Assembly: GCA_049669725.1 (NCBI GenBank) | Contig: JBATKU010000084.1 | Coordinates: 1 to 64,000, forward strand | From: JAFDCJ01 sp049669725 | GTDB taxonomy: Bacteria > Desulfobacterota > Desulfobacteria > Desulfobacterales > JAFDCJ01 | DNA length: 64,000 nucleotides | Reading direction: 5' to 3' | Shown here: piece by piece, positions 16,945 to 25,385 of the stretch | Numbering within the stretch: position 1 is the first letter of the stretch | Layout: every line of letters begins with the position of its first letter | Notes under the pieces: model-generated | Told to the model about the DNA's origin: nothing | The model's input: the letters and a program-made list of their open reading frames with translations, nothing else | The model's database searches: none | Program-made: the position numbers and the translations under genes

Positions 16945-17376
16945 ATGCTTTGGTTGATATTATCTTTGTTGACGGCCCTGGCAGTTGCATCCCAGGATGC
17001 CTGGGTAAAAAAGCATTTTTCCCATTTGACGACCTATGACATGCTGGCCTTTCCGTTTCTGTTCAGCCTGCCCCTTTTTGCGGTCACCATTCCGTTTATA
17101 CCGGTTCCACCGCTAGATGATACGTTCTACTGGTGTTTTGTGATATCTCTTCCGCTTAATTTCATTCCATTTTTTATTTATATGAAGGCCATACAGAAAT
17201 CGCCATTGTCTCTGACATTGCCCTACCTGGCCTTTACCCCGGCCTTTATGATTTTAACCGGCTATGTGTTTCTAGACGAAATGCCGAACCAGTGGGGTCT
17301 TGCTGGAATCGTTGTTACATGTGCAGGCGGTTATGTTCTCAACCTGGCGTCCGGCATGCGCTCGGTTAGACCCTGA
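16945..17376 (+). pseudogene. Half-length EamA/DMT-family transporter (probably truncated)
   Basis: A 143-aa frame with four to five membrane helices that match only the first EamA domain of drug/metabolite transporters (LILSLLTALAVASQDAWVKK, then LPLNFIPFFIYMKAIQKSP, LTLPYLAFTPAFMILTGYVF). Family members are normally about 290 aa with two such domains in tandem. Here the reading frame ends just after the first domain (GGYVLNLASGMRSVRP) and no second domain follows in any frame before the next fragment. Either a half-size transporter that dimerises, as some members do, or a gene that has lost its second half; I favour the latter because the next reading frame is also a fragment. Confidence 0.55.
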
Positions 17377-17516
17377 TCGGACGCCATTCGAAATTTTCTT
17401 ACTGTGCATCCGGAATTCACACTGAACTTAGCGTGGTTTCAAAACCTTCTCTAAAGGCCCTAAGAACATTAGGGCAAACAGGTTTGCTGTTCACCACAAA
17501 ACGAAAGGAGGGCATT

Positions 17517-17624
17517 ATGGCTATCAAAGTTTTGATAAAACGCAGATTCAAAGAGGGAAATATACAGGCCGCATCAAGATTTTTGATAAATCATCGCAGC
17601 GGCGCCATGCGACAACCGCTATAA
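17517..17624 (+). pseudogene. Truncated ABM-domain gene (fragment)
   Basis: A 35-codon frame with a strong AAAGGAGGG ribosome site. Its product, starting MAIKVLIKRRFKEGN and ending RSGAMRQPL, lines up with the first 35 residues of the intact 100-aa gene at 36346-36648 (MNAKILIKRKFKPGK to RSGALHQPG). A stop codon then ends it and the following sequence no longer resembles the intact copy, so the gene has lost about two thirds of its length. It is a decayed paralogue of an antibiotic-biosynthesis-monooxygenase-like (ABM) domain protein. Confidence 0.65.
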
Positions 17625-17645
17625 AACAGATCTTGATCCACTTTT

Positions 17646-17996
17646 TTACTCAGCAGGTTTATAATAACCGGGCATGTAAAAGCAAGGTTCGCCAAGCCGG
17701 TTGCATCTATATGCGTTAAGAACCTGATCCACTTCACCGGCTATCCCGATTATCACTGAGATTTCGGAACTGGAGATCATTTTATAAAAACCGTCACTGA
17801 TTCCGCCACAAATGACTGTCCTTACACCTGTTTTTTTCAACATTTTTACGCGTTCAATCTCGGATAATCCTTCAAATAAGATTTCTTTCCGATCGATGTC
17901 CCCATTTTGATTCAGATCTATGAGCAGGAGACGCGTACATGAATCAAAGACTGGCGAGACGCGTGATTTATATACAGGAATGGCAATTCTGTTCAT
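17646..17996 (-). CDS. NifX/NifB-like iron-molybdenum cofactor domain protein
   Basis: A 116-aa single-domain protein of the dinitrogenase FeMo-cofactor biosynthesis family. Signatures are the N-terminal IAIPVYKSRVSPVFDSC, LLLIDLNQNG and the central VRTVICGGISDGFYKMI. In nitrogen fixers, such domains carry FeMo-co precursors, but many anaerobes have orphan copies that bind iron-sulfur or molybdenum-iron clusters in other settings. No nif gene is nearby. Cys19, Cys63, and Cys98 and Cys105 in the C-terminal part could bind a cluster. Function here is open. Confidence 0.7.
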   Translation of the reverse strand: MNRIAIPVYKSRVSPVFDSCTRLLLIDLNQNGDIDRKEILFEGLSEIERVKMLKKTGVRTVICGGISDGFYKMISSSEISVIIGIAGEVDQVLNAYRCNRLGEPCFYMPGYYKPAE

Positions 17997-18089
17997 AACG
18001 ACCCATGTCGTATACGACTGTATCCAAACCGGTTTTCGGTAATAGCAACCGAATTTACTGGTCGGGTCGACGTTTAAAAATACAGTGGA

Positions 18090-18995
18090 TCAGCCACATC
18101 CACAGGTGGAAGACAGCGTCGATTTATAATCGGAATGCGCCAAAGACCACCACTGTTCGTTGAGCGGGGGCATGTGGGGGGGCTGATCCGGCTCTCGGTG
18201 AAAATGATCGCAGTGAAAGGAGCGGTCGTAAACCACCTCCTGATCGTCACCGGTATCCTGTGGGCGGATCACGCTGGCCGTTTTGGAGTCGTCTGCTTCC
18301 TTATCCCCAAATAGGACGTTCAAGGAAAAAAGATTGATTTCCGGCGCCTTCAAGCTCACGGCGTGGTCATTATCGAATACATACGAAAAGCCGGGCGAGC
18401 GGGTCAGCCACAACCGCAGGGGTGTTTTTTTGCTATAAAAAGAATAGAGACAGAGCAGTCGATCAAACAACGGATAGCTCAGATCCCATCCGGGTACATT
18501 TCTGTCGGTTTCGCCCTTTTTGAAGCGCTTCTCTTTTTGAAGCACCGGATAGCTCTGGATTACGTCGCTATCATACGAAATATGCATTAAATCCAGGCTT
18601 TCCAAAGTAAAAAGGGCCAGGCTGTCGTCTCGATCAACGTTCAGTTCCACGGCGGCGACATTGAAAAGGGTATCAGGGATTTGTTCCCGGTGCGAAAAGC
18701 GCGGCGTATGGGTATGGTCAAAGGAATCACTTTGAACCAGAGATCGTTCCTGAAACGAAAAGGACTCGAAAACGGTTTCATGGGGGAATGGGTAGCATTT
18801 GACCGCAAAAATTCCACTGACCCAATCCTGTCGGTCTGATTCCGGGGCGGTGATGCCCTCCAATTGGAGGGCATGCACACCGGGTGTGTCTGAAACCCAA
18901 AAATACCAGGCAGGCTTTTCTCCCCAAACCTGGCTAACCGCTTTTAAACCTGTGGCGTTTTTGACATCATCAACCCAGGAGGTTGTCACCAACAT
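18090..18995 (-). CDS. Unknown 301-aa protein with Cys/His-rich tail
   Basis: A 301-aa soluble protein with no signal peptide and no family that I recognise. It is rich in Trp, Phe, Asp and His, with many predicted beta strands (WYFWVSDTPGVHALQL, NVAAVELNVDRDDSLALF, LRLWLTRSPGFSYVFDN). The C-terminal 70 residues carry HCDHFHREPDQPPHMPP and end STCGCG, a combination that suggests metal binding. It is the last gene of the operon behind the sigma-54 promoter at 22356-22371, so it should be co-expressed with a cytochrome and a Tat-exported hydrolase. A GAGGAG lies 18 bases upstream of the ATG, rather far. Confidence 0.55.
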   Translation of the reverse strand: MLVTTSWVDDVKNATGLKAVSQVWGEKPAWYFWVSDTPGVHALQLEGITAPESDRQDWVSGIFAVKCYPFPHETVFESFSFQERSLVQSDSFDHTHTPRFSHREQIPDTLFNVAAVELNVDRDDSLALFTLESLDLMHISYDSDVIQSYPVLQKEKRFKKGETDRNVPGWDLSYPLFDRLLCLYSFYSKKTPLRLWLTRSPGFSYVFDNDHAVSLKAPEINLFSLNVLFGDKEADDSKTASVIRPQDTGDDQEVVYDRSFHCDHFHREPDQPPHMPPLNEQWWSLAHSDYKSTLSSTCGCG

Positions 18996-19029
18996 GTTGT
19001 CAATTTTATTTCTGAAAAACTCCTCTATA

Positions 19030-19305
19030 TCAATAATCGTATCCGCCTTTCTTTTTCAGGAGCTCTTTTACGATTTCAATTTTTTCCCGTCCCTCGGTTT
19101 CGACACCGAACTTAGAGGCGGTGTCCAGCAAAATTTCATCAGGATAGGCCAGCGTCAGCGAATAGCTGGATTCATAGGAATCAAAAAAAGTCTCAAAGTC
19201 TTCCTTTTCTTTTGCCGCCTGGACGCCGGCCTGAAAGCCGGCCGCAATATTGACGGCTTGCTGAAAAAAGTACTTCTTGCAAAATTCTCTTTTGCTTTTA
19301 TCCAT
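19030..19305 (-). CDS. Small unknown 91-aa protein
   Basis: A 91-aa soluble, helical, acidic/basic protein (MDKSKREFCKKYFFQQAVN to EIVKELLKKKGGYDY) without signal peptide or recognised family. It begins nine bases after the stop of the large membrane protein and is followed by the 301-aa unknown, so it belongs to the same operon. By size and charge it could be a cytoplasmic partner or chaperone of one of the exported proteins; this is conjecture. Confidence 0.55.
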   Translation of the reverse strand: MDKSKREFCKKYFFQQAVNIAAGFQAGVQAAKEKEDFETFFDSYESSYSLTLAYPDEILLDTASKFGVETEGREKIEIVKELLKKKGGYDY

Positions 19306-19314
19306 TCAGATTAC

Positions 19315-20595
19315 CTATCCTACCTCTTCGGCGACCTGTCCTGAAACCGCCTTAGCCTCTTGCGCCAAAGCCACGTTTTTGCGCAACGGCCACCCCTCGA
19401 AAAAATCGACTTGAACCATAATGACGCTTAAAAACAAGATGGTCCAAACCAGTGATGTGTCGTCGGGTTGCGCAAAGCCGGGGACCTTGGAAAGGAAAAA
19501 ATTGGCAGCCGGTGAATAGTAAAACCCGTAAAACAGCATGCCCCCGGCAATGGCAACCAGGGTCCGCAGAACAGCCCTCAACCAGAGGCCGCCGACATTC
19601 GGGAAATTGTTAAAATAGTGTTTTAATATAAAGGCCCCCAGAATAAAAAAACCACTGATTTCCGCGGCATGAATGCAGCGAAAATTCGGCCCGTCGGTAT
19701 ATTGTCCTCCCATGAAAGCCTCGTCCCAAAAAACATTCATTATTTGTAAAAGGATATACATACTGATGGCCCCCAAGAGCAGGGTTGCACAAAACGTGAC
19801 CACCCCTTTGATAAAGGTTCCCTCGCCATTTTTTTCCATCAACTTCCAGGGATAGCCTTCCCACAGAAATTCAGAGATAATGATCCAGAACAGGCTGCTC
19901 AATACCAGCCCGAGGCTGAAAAATGCGCTGCCTGTCCCGGCAAAATCCGCCCACCAGGGATCAACACCGGCCTTTACCTGGGCCGGATAAAACAAAGAAC
20001 AAACATGGGGATGGAACATAATCGAATAGACAATGCTGACAAAAAAGAGAATGGTAAACAGTTTTGATCCGGCGCGAACCCCGCGGCTCGTATCCTGCCA
20101 GGGCCAGTTTTTAAAGCCGACATTCCAGAATAGCGCGATCCACAGAAAAGCCGTGCAGTAATAAACGATGGCCGTGGATGCGTTTTCCCGGGCCACATAA
20201 ATTTCAGCGCCGATGCCCCCGGATGCAATGATGGATTGAGGGCTGAAGTAGGCAATCCCAAATTTACCGATGAAATTCCAAAAGAAAACGTACACCAGAA
20301 ACAGCATTAAAACAAAAGAGACAATGGTTAAAAGGATGCCTCTTTGAAAAAGACCCGATCCTCCAGATCCGCCCTTTGAAAAGGGATAATCATCGGCGAC
20401 CTGATGGATGAGAACAACGACGGTTATAAAGGCGACCACCAGGGAAAATCCGTACATTGGCGTATACAGCTTCATCACGGCATTCGGATTCATGAACACA
20501 TACCACAGCAACCAGACAATACAGAAAATTGCAATTAGATTTATGAGTCCGAATAGGTAATTGAATTTTTTATCTGAATCCATGAGTTCGTTCAT
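19315..20595 (-). CDS. Polytopic membrane protein, unknown (about 11-12 spans)
   Basis: A 426-aa integral membrane protein; GGGAGGAACAGG before the ATG at 20595 fixes the start. Hydrophobic spans are spread over the whole length, for example LFGLINLIAIFCIVWLLWYV, FSLVVAFITVVVLIHQV and VTFCATLLLGAISMYILLQI, giving about 11 or 12 helices. It is rich in aromatics and carries several membrane-embedded or boundary His/Cys residues (MFHPHVCSLFYP, FRCIHAAE). I recognise no transporter family signature. Together with the c-type cytochrome and the Tat protein of the same operon, it may be a membrane quinol- or electron-handling partner, or a transporter for the hydrolase substrate or product. Confidence 0.6.
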   Translation of the reverse strand: MNELMDSDKKFNYLFGLINLIAIFCIVWLLWYVFMNPNAVMKLYTPMYGFSLVVAFITVVVLIHQVADDYPFSKGGSGGSGLFQRGILLTIVSFVLMLFLVYVFFWNFIGKFGIAYFSPQSIIASGGIGAEIYVARENASTAIVYYCTAFLWIALFWNVGFKNWPWQDTSRGVRAGSKLFTILFFVSIVYSIMFHPHVCSLFYPAQVKAGVDPWWADFAGTGSAFFSLGLVLSSLFWIIISEFLWEGYPWKLMEKNGEGTFIKGVVTFCATLLLGAISMYILLQIMNVFWDEAFMGGQYTDGPNFRCIHAAEISGFFILGAFILKHYFNNFPNVGGLWLRAVLRTLVAIAGGMLFYGFYYSPAANFFLSKVPGFAQPDDTSLVWTILFLSVIMVQVDFFEGWPLRKNVALAQEAKAVSGQVAEEVG

Positions 20596-20717
20596 AACAC
20601 CTGTTCCTCCCTTCAGATATGAGTGGGAGAAAAAGCCATTGTCCATGACTTTTTCTCCCCTTTGATCAGAGGGTCGATAGATTTTAATGCTTCGGTGAGC
20701 CTCTGATTTTAAAAAGG

Positions 20718-21803
20718 CTAAAAAACCACCGAGTCTCCGTTGGTCAAAAAAGCGTTGCTGGCCGTGGCAACGGTTGACTGCCGCTTATAGGTTTTATACT
20801 TGTTTGTGCCTTTGACCACCGGAACGCCGGCGGCAGCGGCTTTTTCAGCCCAGATCCAGCCGGTGCAGTGATTGCAGGCCAGTTTCTGAATTTTGAAAGC
20901 TTTGACACCTTTGATGATGTCGTCAAATTTGGGATCCCAGGTCTCAAAAAGCGTAATGTGCAAACCGCCGTAACAACCGTAAGGCTGATAGTCCTTGAAA
21001 TTTTTACGGGCATAGGAAAACAATGACAGAACGCCGGGATGACAGCACCCGGTCACGGTGACGATGCCCTTGTCTTTGACATTGAAGTATAAGACATTCT
21101 CCCCGCGTACCCGCAGCAAAATCGGAACGTCGAACATCCGGGTCGCCACTCCCGGCATCAGCCGGTATATTCCATCACCCGTGTCCCCGTCGGGATCAGT
21201 TAGTACAAGTTTGCCGGTGTGGGGATGGTCGTTTTTGCAAATATGAACGTCCTGGCCGTCTTTATTTTTAGCGGTAAGATGGCCGCCTTTTAACAGCTTC
21301 ATGTCCTCGGGATAGGCGGTTTTGGGGGCATACATGGTAATATCGGGTTTGTGTTTCAGGGTGGATTCGATGCCCCAGTAGTGGTCCAGGTGCCAGTGGG
21401 AAAGGACCATGAATTCGATTTCACCGCTTTTGAGCATGGCCGGAATGTTGTTCATTTCCCAGATATAGTCCATCCAGTCATTGTTCCAGCCGGAATCCAG
21501 CAAAAATTTTCTTTCTTTCCCTTCCAGTGTGGTCACCGTCAGCAAGGCGGCATAGCCCCCGGCGTTGTCCCAATCCCACGGAATCGCATACTGGTTGGTC
21601 ATGGCACCGCCATAGTCGAGCATGTGTTTTTTTAAATTATCGTTGTCAAACCAGCTGGTTTCAGTGAGCACATCGATTTTAACGCTTTTGACTTCACCCA
21701 AATCGAGTTTTTTGCGCGCGCTGGCGCTCCGCGGCAGAGCACCGCCAACCGAAGCCGCAACACCGGTTGCCGCCAATGATTTTAAAAAATCTCTTCGTTT
21801 CAT
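20718..21803 (-). CDS. Tat-exported metallo-beta-lactamase-fold hydrolase (COG1237-like)
   Basis: A 361-aa protein beginning MKRRDFLKSLAATGVAAS, a twin-arginine signal with the RRDFLK motif and an ASA-type cleavage site near residue 29; it is therefore folded, with metals, before export to the periplasm. The metallo-beta-lactamase signature SHWHLDHYWG is at 135-144 (His136, His138, Asp140, His141). TGCCHPGVLSL near residue 251 and GGLHITLFETWD near 279 fit the COG1237 subgroup, as does the NHCTG motif late in the chain. The substrate is unknown. The gene lies between a monohaem cytochrome c and a large membrane protein in an apparent sigma-54 operon. Confidence 0.8.
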   Translation of the reverse strand: MKRRDFLKSLAATGVAASVGGALPRSASARKKLDLGEVKSVKIDVLTETSWFDNDNLKKHMLDYGGAMTNQYAIPWDWDNAGGYAALLTVTTLEGKERKFLLDSGWNNDWMDYIWEMNNIPAMLKSGEIEFMVLSHWHLDHYWGIESTLKHKPDITMYAPKTAYPEDMKLLKGGHLTAKNKDGQDVHICKNDHPHTGKLVLTDPDGDTGDGIYRLMPGVATRMFDVPILLRVRGENVLYFNVKDKGIVTVTGCCHPGVLSLFSYARKNFKDYQPYGCYGGLHITLFETWDPKFDDIIKGVKAFKIQKLACNHCTGWIWAEKAAAAGVPVVKGTNKYKTYKRQSTVATASNAFLTNGDSVVF

Positions 21804-21838
21804 TTTAAGGCCTCCATTTTAAAGTTTAGCAAAAATTT

Positions 21839-22195
21839 TTAACCTGCTTCCCGCTCCATGCCACGGCGCAGCTTATAAAGCAGATCGATGATCATATCAC
21901 TTTCCTCATTGGTCAGCCCCACCCCATAATCATGCATCACATTGACAACGATATGCCAATCATCCCGGGTGCGTCCTGGTTTTTCGGGGTCAGCTACCGA
22001 AACATGACAGGCGTTGCATTTCTGGGTGTATACCGTGAAGGCTTTTTGAAAATCTGTTTTTTCCCCAGCCTTTGCCAGGGTCATGGTGTCCTGCCCGGCA
22101 AATCCTTTTGAATCGACAATCAGCATCCCCCCGGCCAGAAATGCAATGGCTGTCAGCCCGAGAAGAATGTTCTTCCAGTTGAATAATTGCCTCAT
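21839..22195 (-). CDS. Small c-type cytochrome
   Basis: A 118-aa exported monohaem cytochrome. Residues 1-33 form a signal peptide or anchor (NILLGLTAIAFLAGGMLIV). The single haem site is CNACH at 60-64; the following RDDWHIVVNVMHDYG and the C-terminal EESDMIIDLLYKLRRGM are typical of the small cytochrome domain seen in sulfur- and methanol-oxidation cytochromes, with Met87 a candidate sixth ligand. It is the first gene of the operon behind the -24/-12 promoter, so it probably passes electrons in the periplasm alongside the Tat-exported hydrolase. Confidence 0.82.
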   Translation of the reverse strand: MRQLFNWKNILLGLTAIAFLAGGMLIVDSKGFAGQDTMTLAKAGEKTDFQKAFTVYTQKCNACHVSVADPEKPGRTRDDWHIVVNVMHDYGVGLTNEESDMIIDLLYKLRRGMEREAG

Positions 22196-22355
22196 GTTTG
22201 CGTTCCTCCTTTCTTTGGGTTTAAAAAATAAACGGGTGCAAAACTGAAAATTGAATCAGGGTGTGCATCGCCGTTGGACGCACGGTTTAAGGCTTTGGTC
22301 TTGGTGATGGATAGGGTTTTAATTAGAAATGATCGTTGAATCTTTCCCTAACTTC

Positions 22356-22371
22356 CGCAATATTCGTACCA
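22356..22371 (-). promoter_or_regulatory. Sigma-54 (-24/-12) promoter of the cytochrome operon
   Basis: On the minus strand TGGTACGAATATTGCG runs from 22371 to 22356. It matches the RpoN consensus TGGCACG-N4-TTGC at all but one position, with the invariant GG and GC doublets in the correct ten-base register. Transcription would start near 22345, giving a leader of about 150 bases before the cytochrome gene. Confidence 0.75.
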
Positions 22372-22443
22372 TCATCTCAAGGTTTGGCGGCCGGTCGGCA
22401 CAGGTGCTCGAAAATACAATAAAATTGAAAAAATAATTGACTT

Positions 22444-22459
22444 TCTGAATTGATTCAGA
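22444..22459. promoter_or_regulatory. Upstream activator dyad (TCTGAAT-TG-ATTCAGA)
   Basis: A perfect inverted repeat with seven-base arms and a two-base centre. It lies 73-88 bp upstream of the -24 element at 22371, the usual distance for an enhancer bound by a sigma-54 activator, and about 130 bp before the activator gene itself. It is the best candidate binding site for that protein's Fis-type helix-turn-helix. Confidence 0.55.
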
Positions 22460-22590
22460 GATAGTGATTCGGAACAAAATGCACCTTTTTCAGCCGTGTA
22501 GAGGGAACAAATTAAACCCATTTTGGAATAATGCACCCCAAAACCCATTTCGCTTTTCTAAAATGGTCATCACCGGGTGATAAATTTGAT

Positions 22591-23928
22591 ATGAAACCTA
22601 GCACATACGACATATCCGAATACCAGCAAATCATTTGCGACAGTCTGGCAGACGGCGTTTTCACCGTCGATATGGACCAGCGCATCACCTCGTTTAATCG
22701 AGCGGCTGAAAAGATAACGGGAATTTCGCGCGCAGAAGCCATCGGCAAGCGATGTTATGAAGTCTTCCGGGCCAATGTTTGTGAAACAGGCTGTGTGATT
22801 CAAAAATCAATCGAAACGGGCAATGCCATATCGGACATGCCTGTTTACATCGTTCGAGCCGATAAAAAGCGAATTCCTGTTTCTGTCAATACCGCGCTTT
22901 TAAAGGATTCCCAGGGGCAAGTCATCGGGGGGGTTGAGACTTTCAGGGATATGACGGTGATTACCCGGTTGCGCCAGGAACTTGCCAGGCACCATACCTT
23001 CGATGACATATTGAGCAAAAATGACAGGATCCTCAAACTGTTCACCGTTCTTCCCCAAATTGCTGAAAGTGACAGCACCGTGCTTATCGAGGGAGCCACA
23101 GGTACCGGCAAAGAATTGTTTGCCACGGCGATACACAAGCACAGTCATAACAAATACGGACCTCTTGTGGCCGTCAATTGCGGGGCGTTGCCCGACACCC
23201 TCATCGAATCGGAATTGTTCGGCTATAAGCAAGGTGCTTTTACGGATGCCAAAAAAGATAAACCGGGTCGATTTGCCCTTGCCGAAAATGGGACCATATT
23301 TCTAGATGAGATTGGAGATATTTCTCCGGCTATTCAGGTTAGGCTTTTGCGGGTCCTGGAGGAAAAAGCTTACGAGCCGTTGGGATCAACGACCTCGGTC
23401 AAGACCAATGCCAGAGTTATTGCAGCCACACACCGAAACCTGGAAGAGCAGGTGGCAAAAGGCCTTTTCCGGGAGGATTTATTTTTTCGCATCAATGTTA
23501 TCAAGCTGTCCTTGCCGGTTCTTGCTGAGCGCAAAGAGGATATATCCTTACTACTAGATTATTTTATCAATAAATTTAATGCCTTAAAGGGTAAAGACAT
23601 CATCGGCCTGTCTCAACGGGCGACGGCCTCTGTCATGTTGTATGATTGGCCCGGTAACATTCGTGAGCTTGAAAATGCCATCGAACATGCTTTTGTTATT
23701 TCCAGGGGGCAAGTCATCCGTCTCAAGGACCTACCCGAAGCAATTCATCCCAAAAATGACGCGCTTCAAATTCCTACTGGTCTGACACTGAAAGAGATTG
23801 AAAAACATGTCATACGCCAGGCTTTGGTAAGAAATAGCGGGAAAAAAATGGCGACTGCCCGGGAGCTTGGGATTGATAAGAACACGCTTCGAAGAAAGAT
23901 AAGCCGGCTTGAGATAAAAGTGATGTGA
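22591..23928 (+). CDS. Sigma-54-dependent transcriptional activator with PAS domain
   Basis: A 445-aa bacterial enhancer-binding protein. The PAS sensor spans about residues 8-120 (SLADGVFTVDMDQRITSFN to GGVETFRDMT). The AAA+ domain has Walker A GATGTGKELF, ESELFGYKQGAFTDA, FLDEIGDIS (Walker B) and the arginine fingers near FREDLFFRINV. The sigma-54 contact loop reads GAFTDA rather than GAFTGA. The C-terminal Fis-type helix-turn-helix is ATARELGIDKNTLRRKI. There is no receiver domain, so the signal is probably sensed directly by the PAS domain; two cysteines lie in it (NVCETGCVIQ). The divergent operon is its likely target. Confidence 0.9.
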   Translation: MKPSTYDISEYQQIICDSLADGVFTVDMDQRITSFNRAAEKITGISRAEAIGKRCYEVFRANVCETGCVIQKSIETGNAISDMPVYIVRADKKRIPVSVNTALLKDSQGQVIGGVETFRDMTVITRLRQELARHHTFDDILSKNDRILKLFTVLPQIAESDSTVLIEGATGTGKELFATAIHKHSHNKYGPLVAVNCGALPDTLIESELFGYKQGAFTDAKKDKPGRFALAENGTIFLDEIGDISPAIQVRLLRVLEEKAYEPLGSTTSVKTNARVIAATHRNLEEQVAKGLFREDLFFRINVIKLSLPVLAERKEDISLLLDYFINKFNALKGKDIIGLSQRATASVMLYDWPGNIRELENAIEHAFVISRGQVIRLKDLPEAIHPKNDALQIPTGLTLKEIEKHVIRQALVRNSGKKMATARELGIDKNTLRRKISRLEIKVM

Positions 23929-23972
23929 AAAGATAGCCGGCTCTCGTATGACGAATCAGTTAGAAACCAATT

Positions 23973-25385
23973 TTAAAGTGTCACGGTGATGTAGTACCCC
24001 TGCTCCCCCCTCTGCAACAGCAGCACCATTGAATTTTTGTTGCGGAATTTGATAATGGCCTTATTAAAATCTTCGCTGTTTTCGACCGAATAATCATCTA
24101 TTTGCCGGATCACGTCTCCCGGCCTGGCGCCGATGCCGTCCAGGTAGGAATTCTTCTTTATCTCGGATATCATGACACCCTCCCGGGCGTTTATCCGGTA
24201 TTGTTGACGATTTTTCCTGGTCAGATCTTGCACCTTGATTCCCAGAATCCGATATGCCAGATCGTCAGCCAGATCGATGGGGAATACCTTGGTTTTTAGG
24301 ACGACGGTTTTCTTTTTACCGTTACGCCAGAATTTTGCCTCGAGTGGGTTGCCGGCGGCCAGGCTTTTGGCAACCGATTGATAATCACCGACGGAAGTAA
24401 TTTTTTTGTTGTCGAGTGAAAGGATAATATCACTTTCCTGCAGTCCGGCTTTTTGAGCCGGGCTTTTGGATTCCACCGATTTTACGATGACACCCTTTAT
24501 ATCCGGAATTTTTAAATACCGGGCCAGCTTTTCATCGATGTTTTGAACCGTGATGCCGATCCAGGCCTGAATCACTTCGCCATACTGAATGAGATCGGAA
24601 ATAATTTTGCGGGCCTTGCCGATGGGAATCGCAAACCCGATTCCCTGGGCCTTGGCATAGATGGCGGTATTGATGCCGATCAGATCTCCGTTGATGTTCA
24701 ACAGCGGTCCGCCGCTGTTACCCGGATTGATGGAAGCATCGATCTGGATGAAGTTATGATACACGCGGTCTTGAGCCCGGATACTGCGGTCTTTGGCACT
24801 GATGACCCCGGTGGTTACGGTGTGGGAAAATCCAAAGGGGTTTCCGATCGCGATGACGGTCTCGCCGATCATCAGATCCTCACTGCTGCCCATTTTGATG
24901 GCGGGCAGATCCTGCTCGGAATCAATTTTTAACACCGCCAGATCAGAATCAGGGTCCGTGCCCACAATGCGGGCCTCAAATTCACGTTCATCCTCCAGGA
25001 CTACTTTGATAGTGCCGGTTTTCTGGATTACATGGGCATTGGTCAGAATAAGACCCTTTTTACCGTCGATTATGACGCCGGATCCCAGACTGGTATACTC
25101 CCGCCGGCGTTCAAACCGCGGGTCGAAAAAGTCCTTGAAAAATTCTTCGAAAAAGGGATTAAAGCCGAATCCTGAAAATGGACTGGTCCGCTTGCGGACC
25201 TGAACAGCAGAGCTTATATTTACCACTGCCGGACTGACTTCGCGCACCGCCTTCACAACGGCGGTTTCCCGACTGAATTCATGGGCCGGGCTTTCGGCTG
25301 CAGGCAGCAGCAGCATTGGGCAGATGAATAAGAGAATGAAGAAATAGCGGTATAGATCTTTGTCGATTCTGTTAGGTTTTTGCAT
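23973..25385 (-). CDS. DegP/HtrA-type periplasmic serine protease
   Basis: A 470-aa Do-like protease. After a signal peptide (residues 8-32, YFFILLFICPMLLLPAA) comes the trypsin-like domain: the catalytic His in TNAHVIQ, Asp in DSDLAVLK and Ser in NPGNSGGPLLNINGD. Two PDZ domains follow (about 280-370 and 385-470; VKSVESKSPAQKAGLQESDI and SEIKKNSYLDGIGARPGDV). It degrades or refolds damaged envelope proteins. The start at 25385 has AAAAGG upstream; an earlier frame start at 25430 lacks support. It is convergent with the activator gene and appears to be a single-gene unit, of the MucD type with a proline/lysine-rich PDZ linker. Confidence 0.92.
   Translation of the reverse strand: MQKPNRIDKDLYRYFFILLFICPMLLLPAAESPAHEFSRETAVVKAVREVSPAVVNISSAVQVRKRTSPFSGFGFNPFFEEFFKDFFDPRFERRREYTSLGSGVIIDGKKGLILTNAHVIQKTGTIKVVLEDEREFEARIVGTDPDSDLAVLKIDSEQDLPAIKMGSSEDLMIGETVIAIGNPFGFSHTVTTGVISAKDRSIRAQDRVYHNFIQIDASINPGNSGGPLLNINGDLIGINTAIYAKAQGIGFAIPIGKARKIISDLIQYGEVIQAWIGITVQNIDEKLARYLKIPDIKGVIVKSVESKSPAQKAGLQESDIILSLDNKKITSVGDYQSVAKSLAAGNPLEAKFWRNGKKKTVVLKTKVFPIDLADDLAYRILGIKVQDLTRKNRQQYRINAREGVMISEIKKNSYLDGIGARPGDVIRQIDDYSVENSEDFNKAIIKFRNKNSMVLLLQRGEQGYYITVTL

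Larger units (their letters stand above)
22196..22590. other. Divergent regulatory region of the cytochrome operon and activator
   Basis: A 395-base region that carries the -24/-12 promoter (22356-22371), the 16-bp dyad (22444-22459) and about 150 bases of leader. No other gene is visible. A possible in-frame start at 22531 would add 20 residues to the activator but has no homology support. Confidence 0.6.

Noticed and set aside
16945..17376. Functional half-size EamA transporter
   Set aside because: Possible, but the abrupt end right after the first domain and the neighbouring fragment make truncation more likely.
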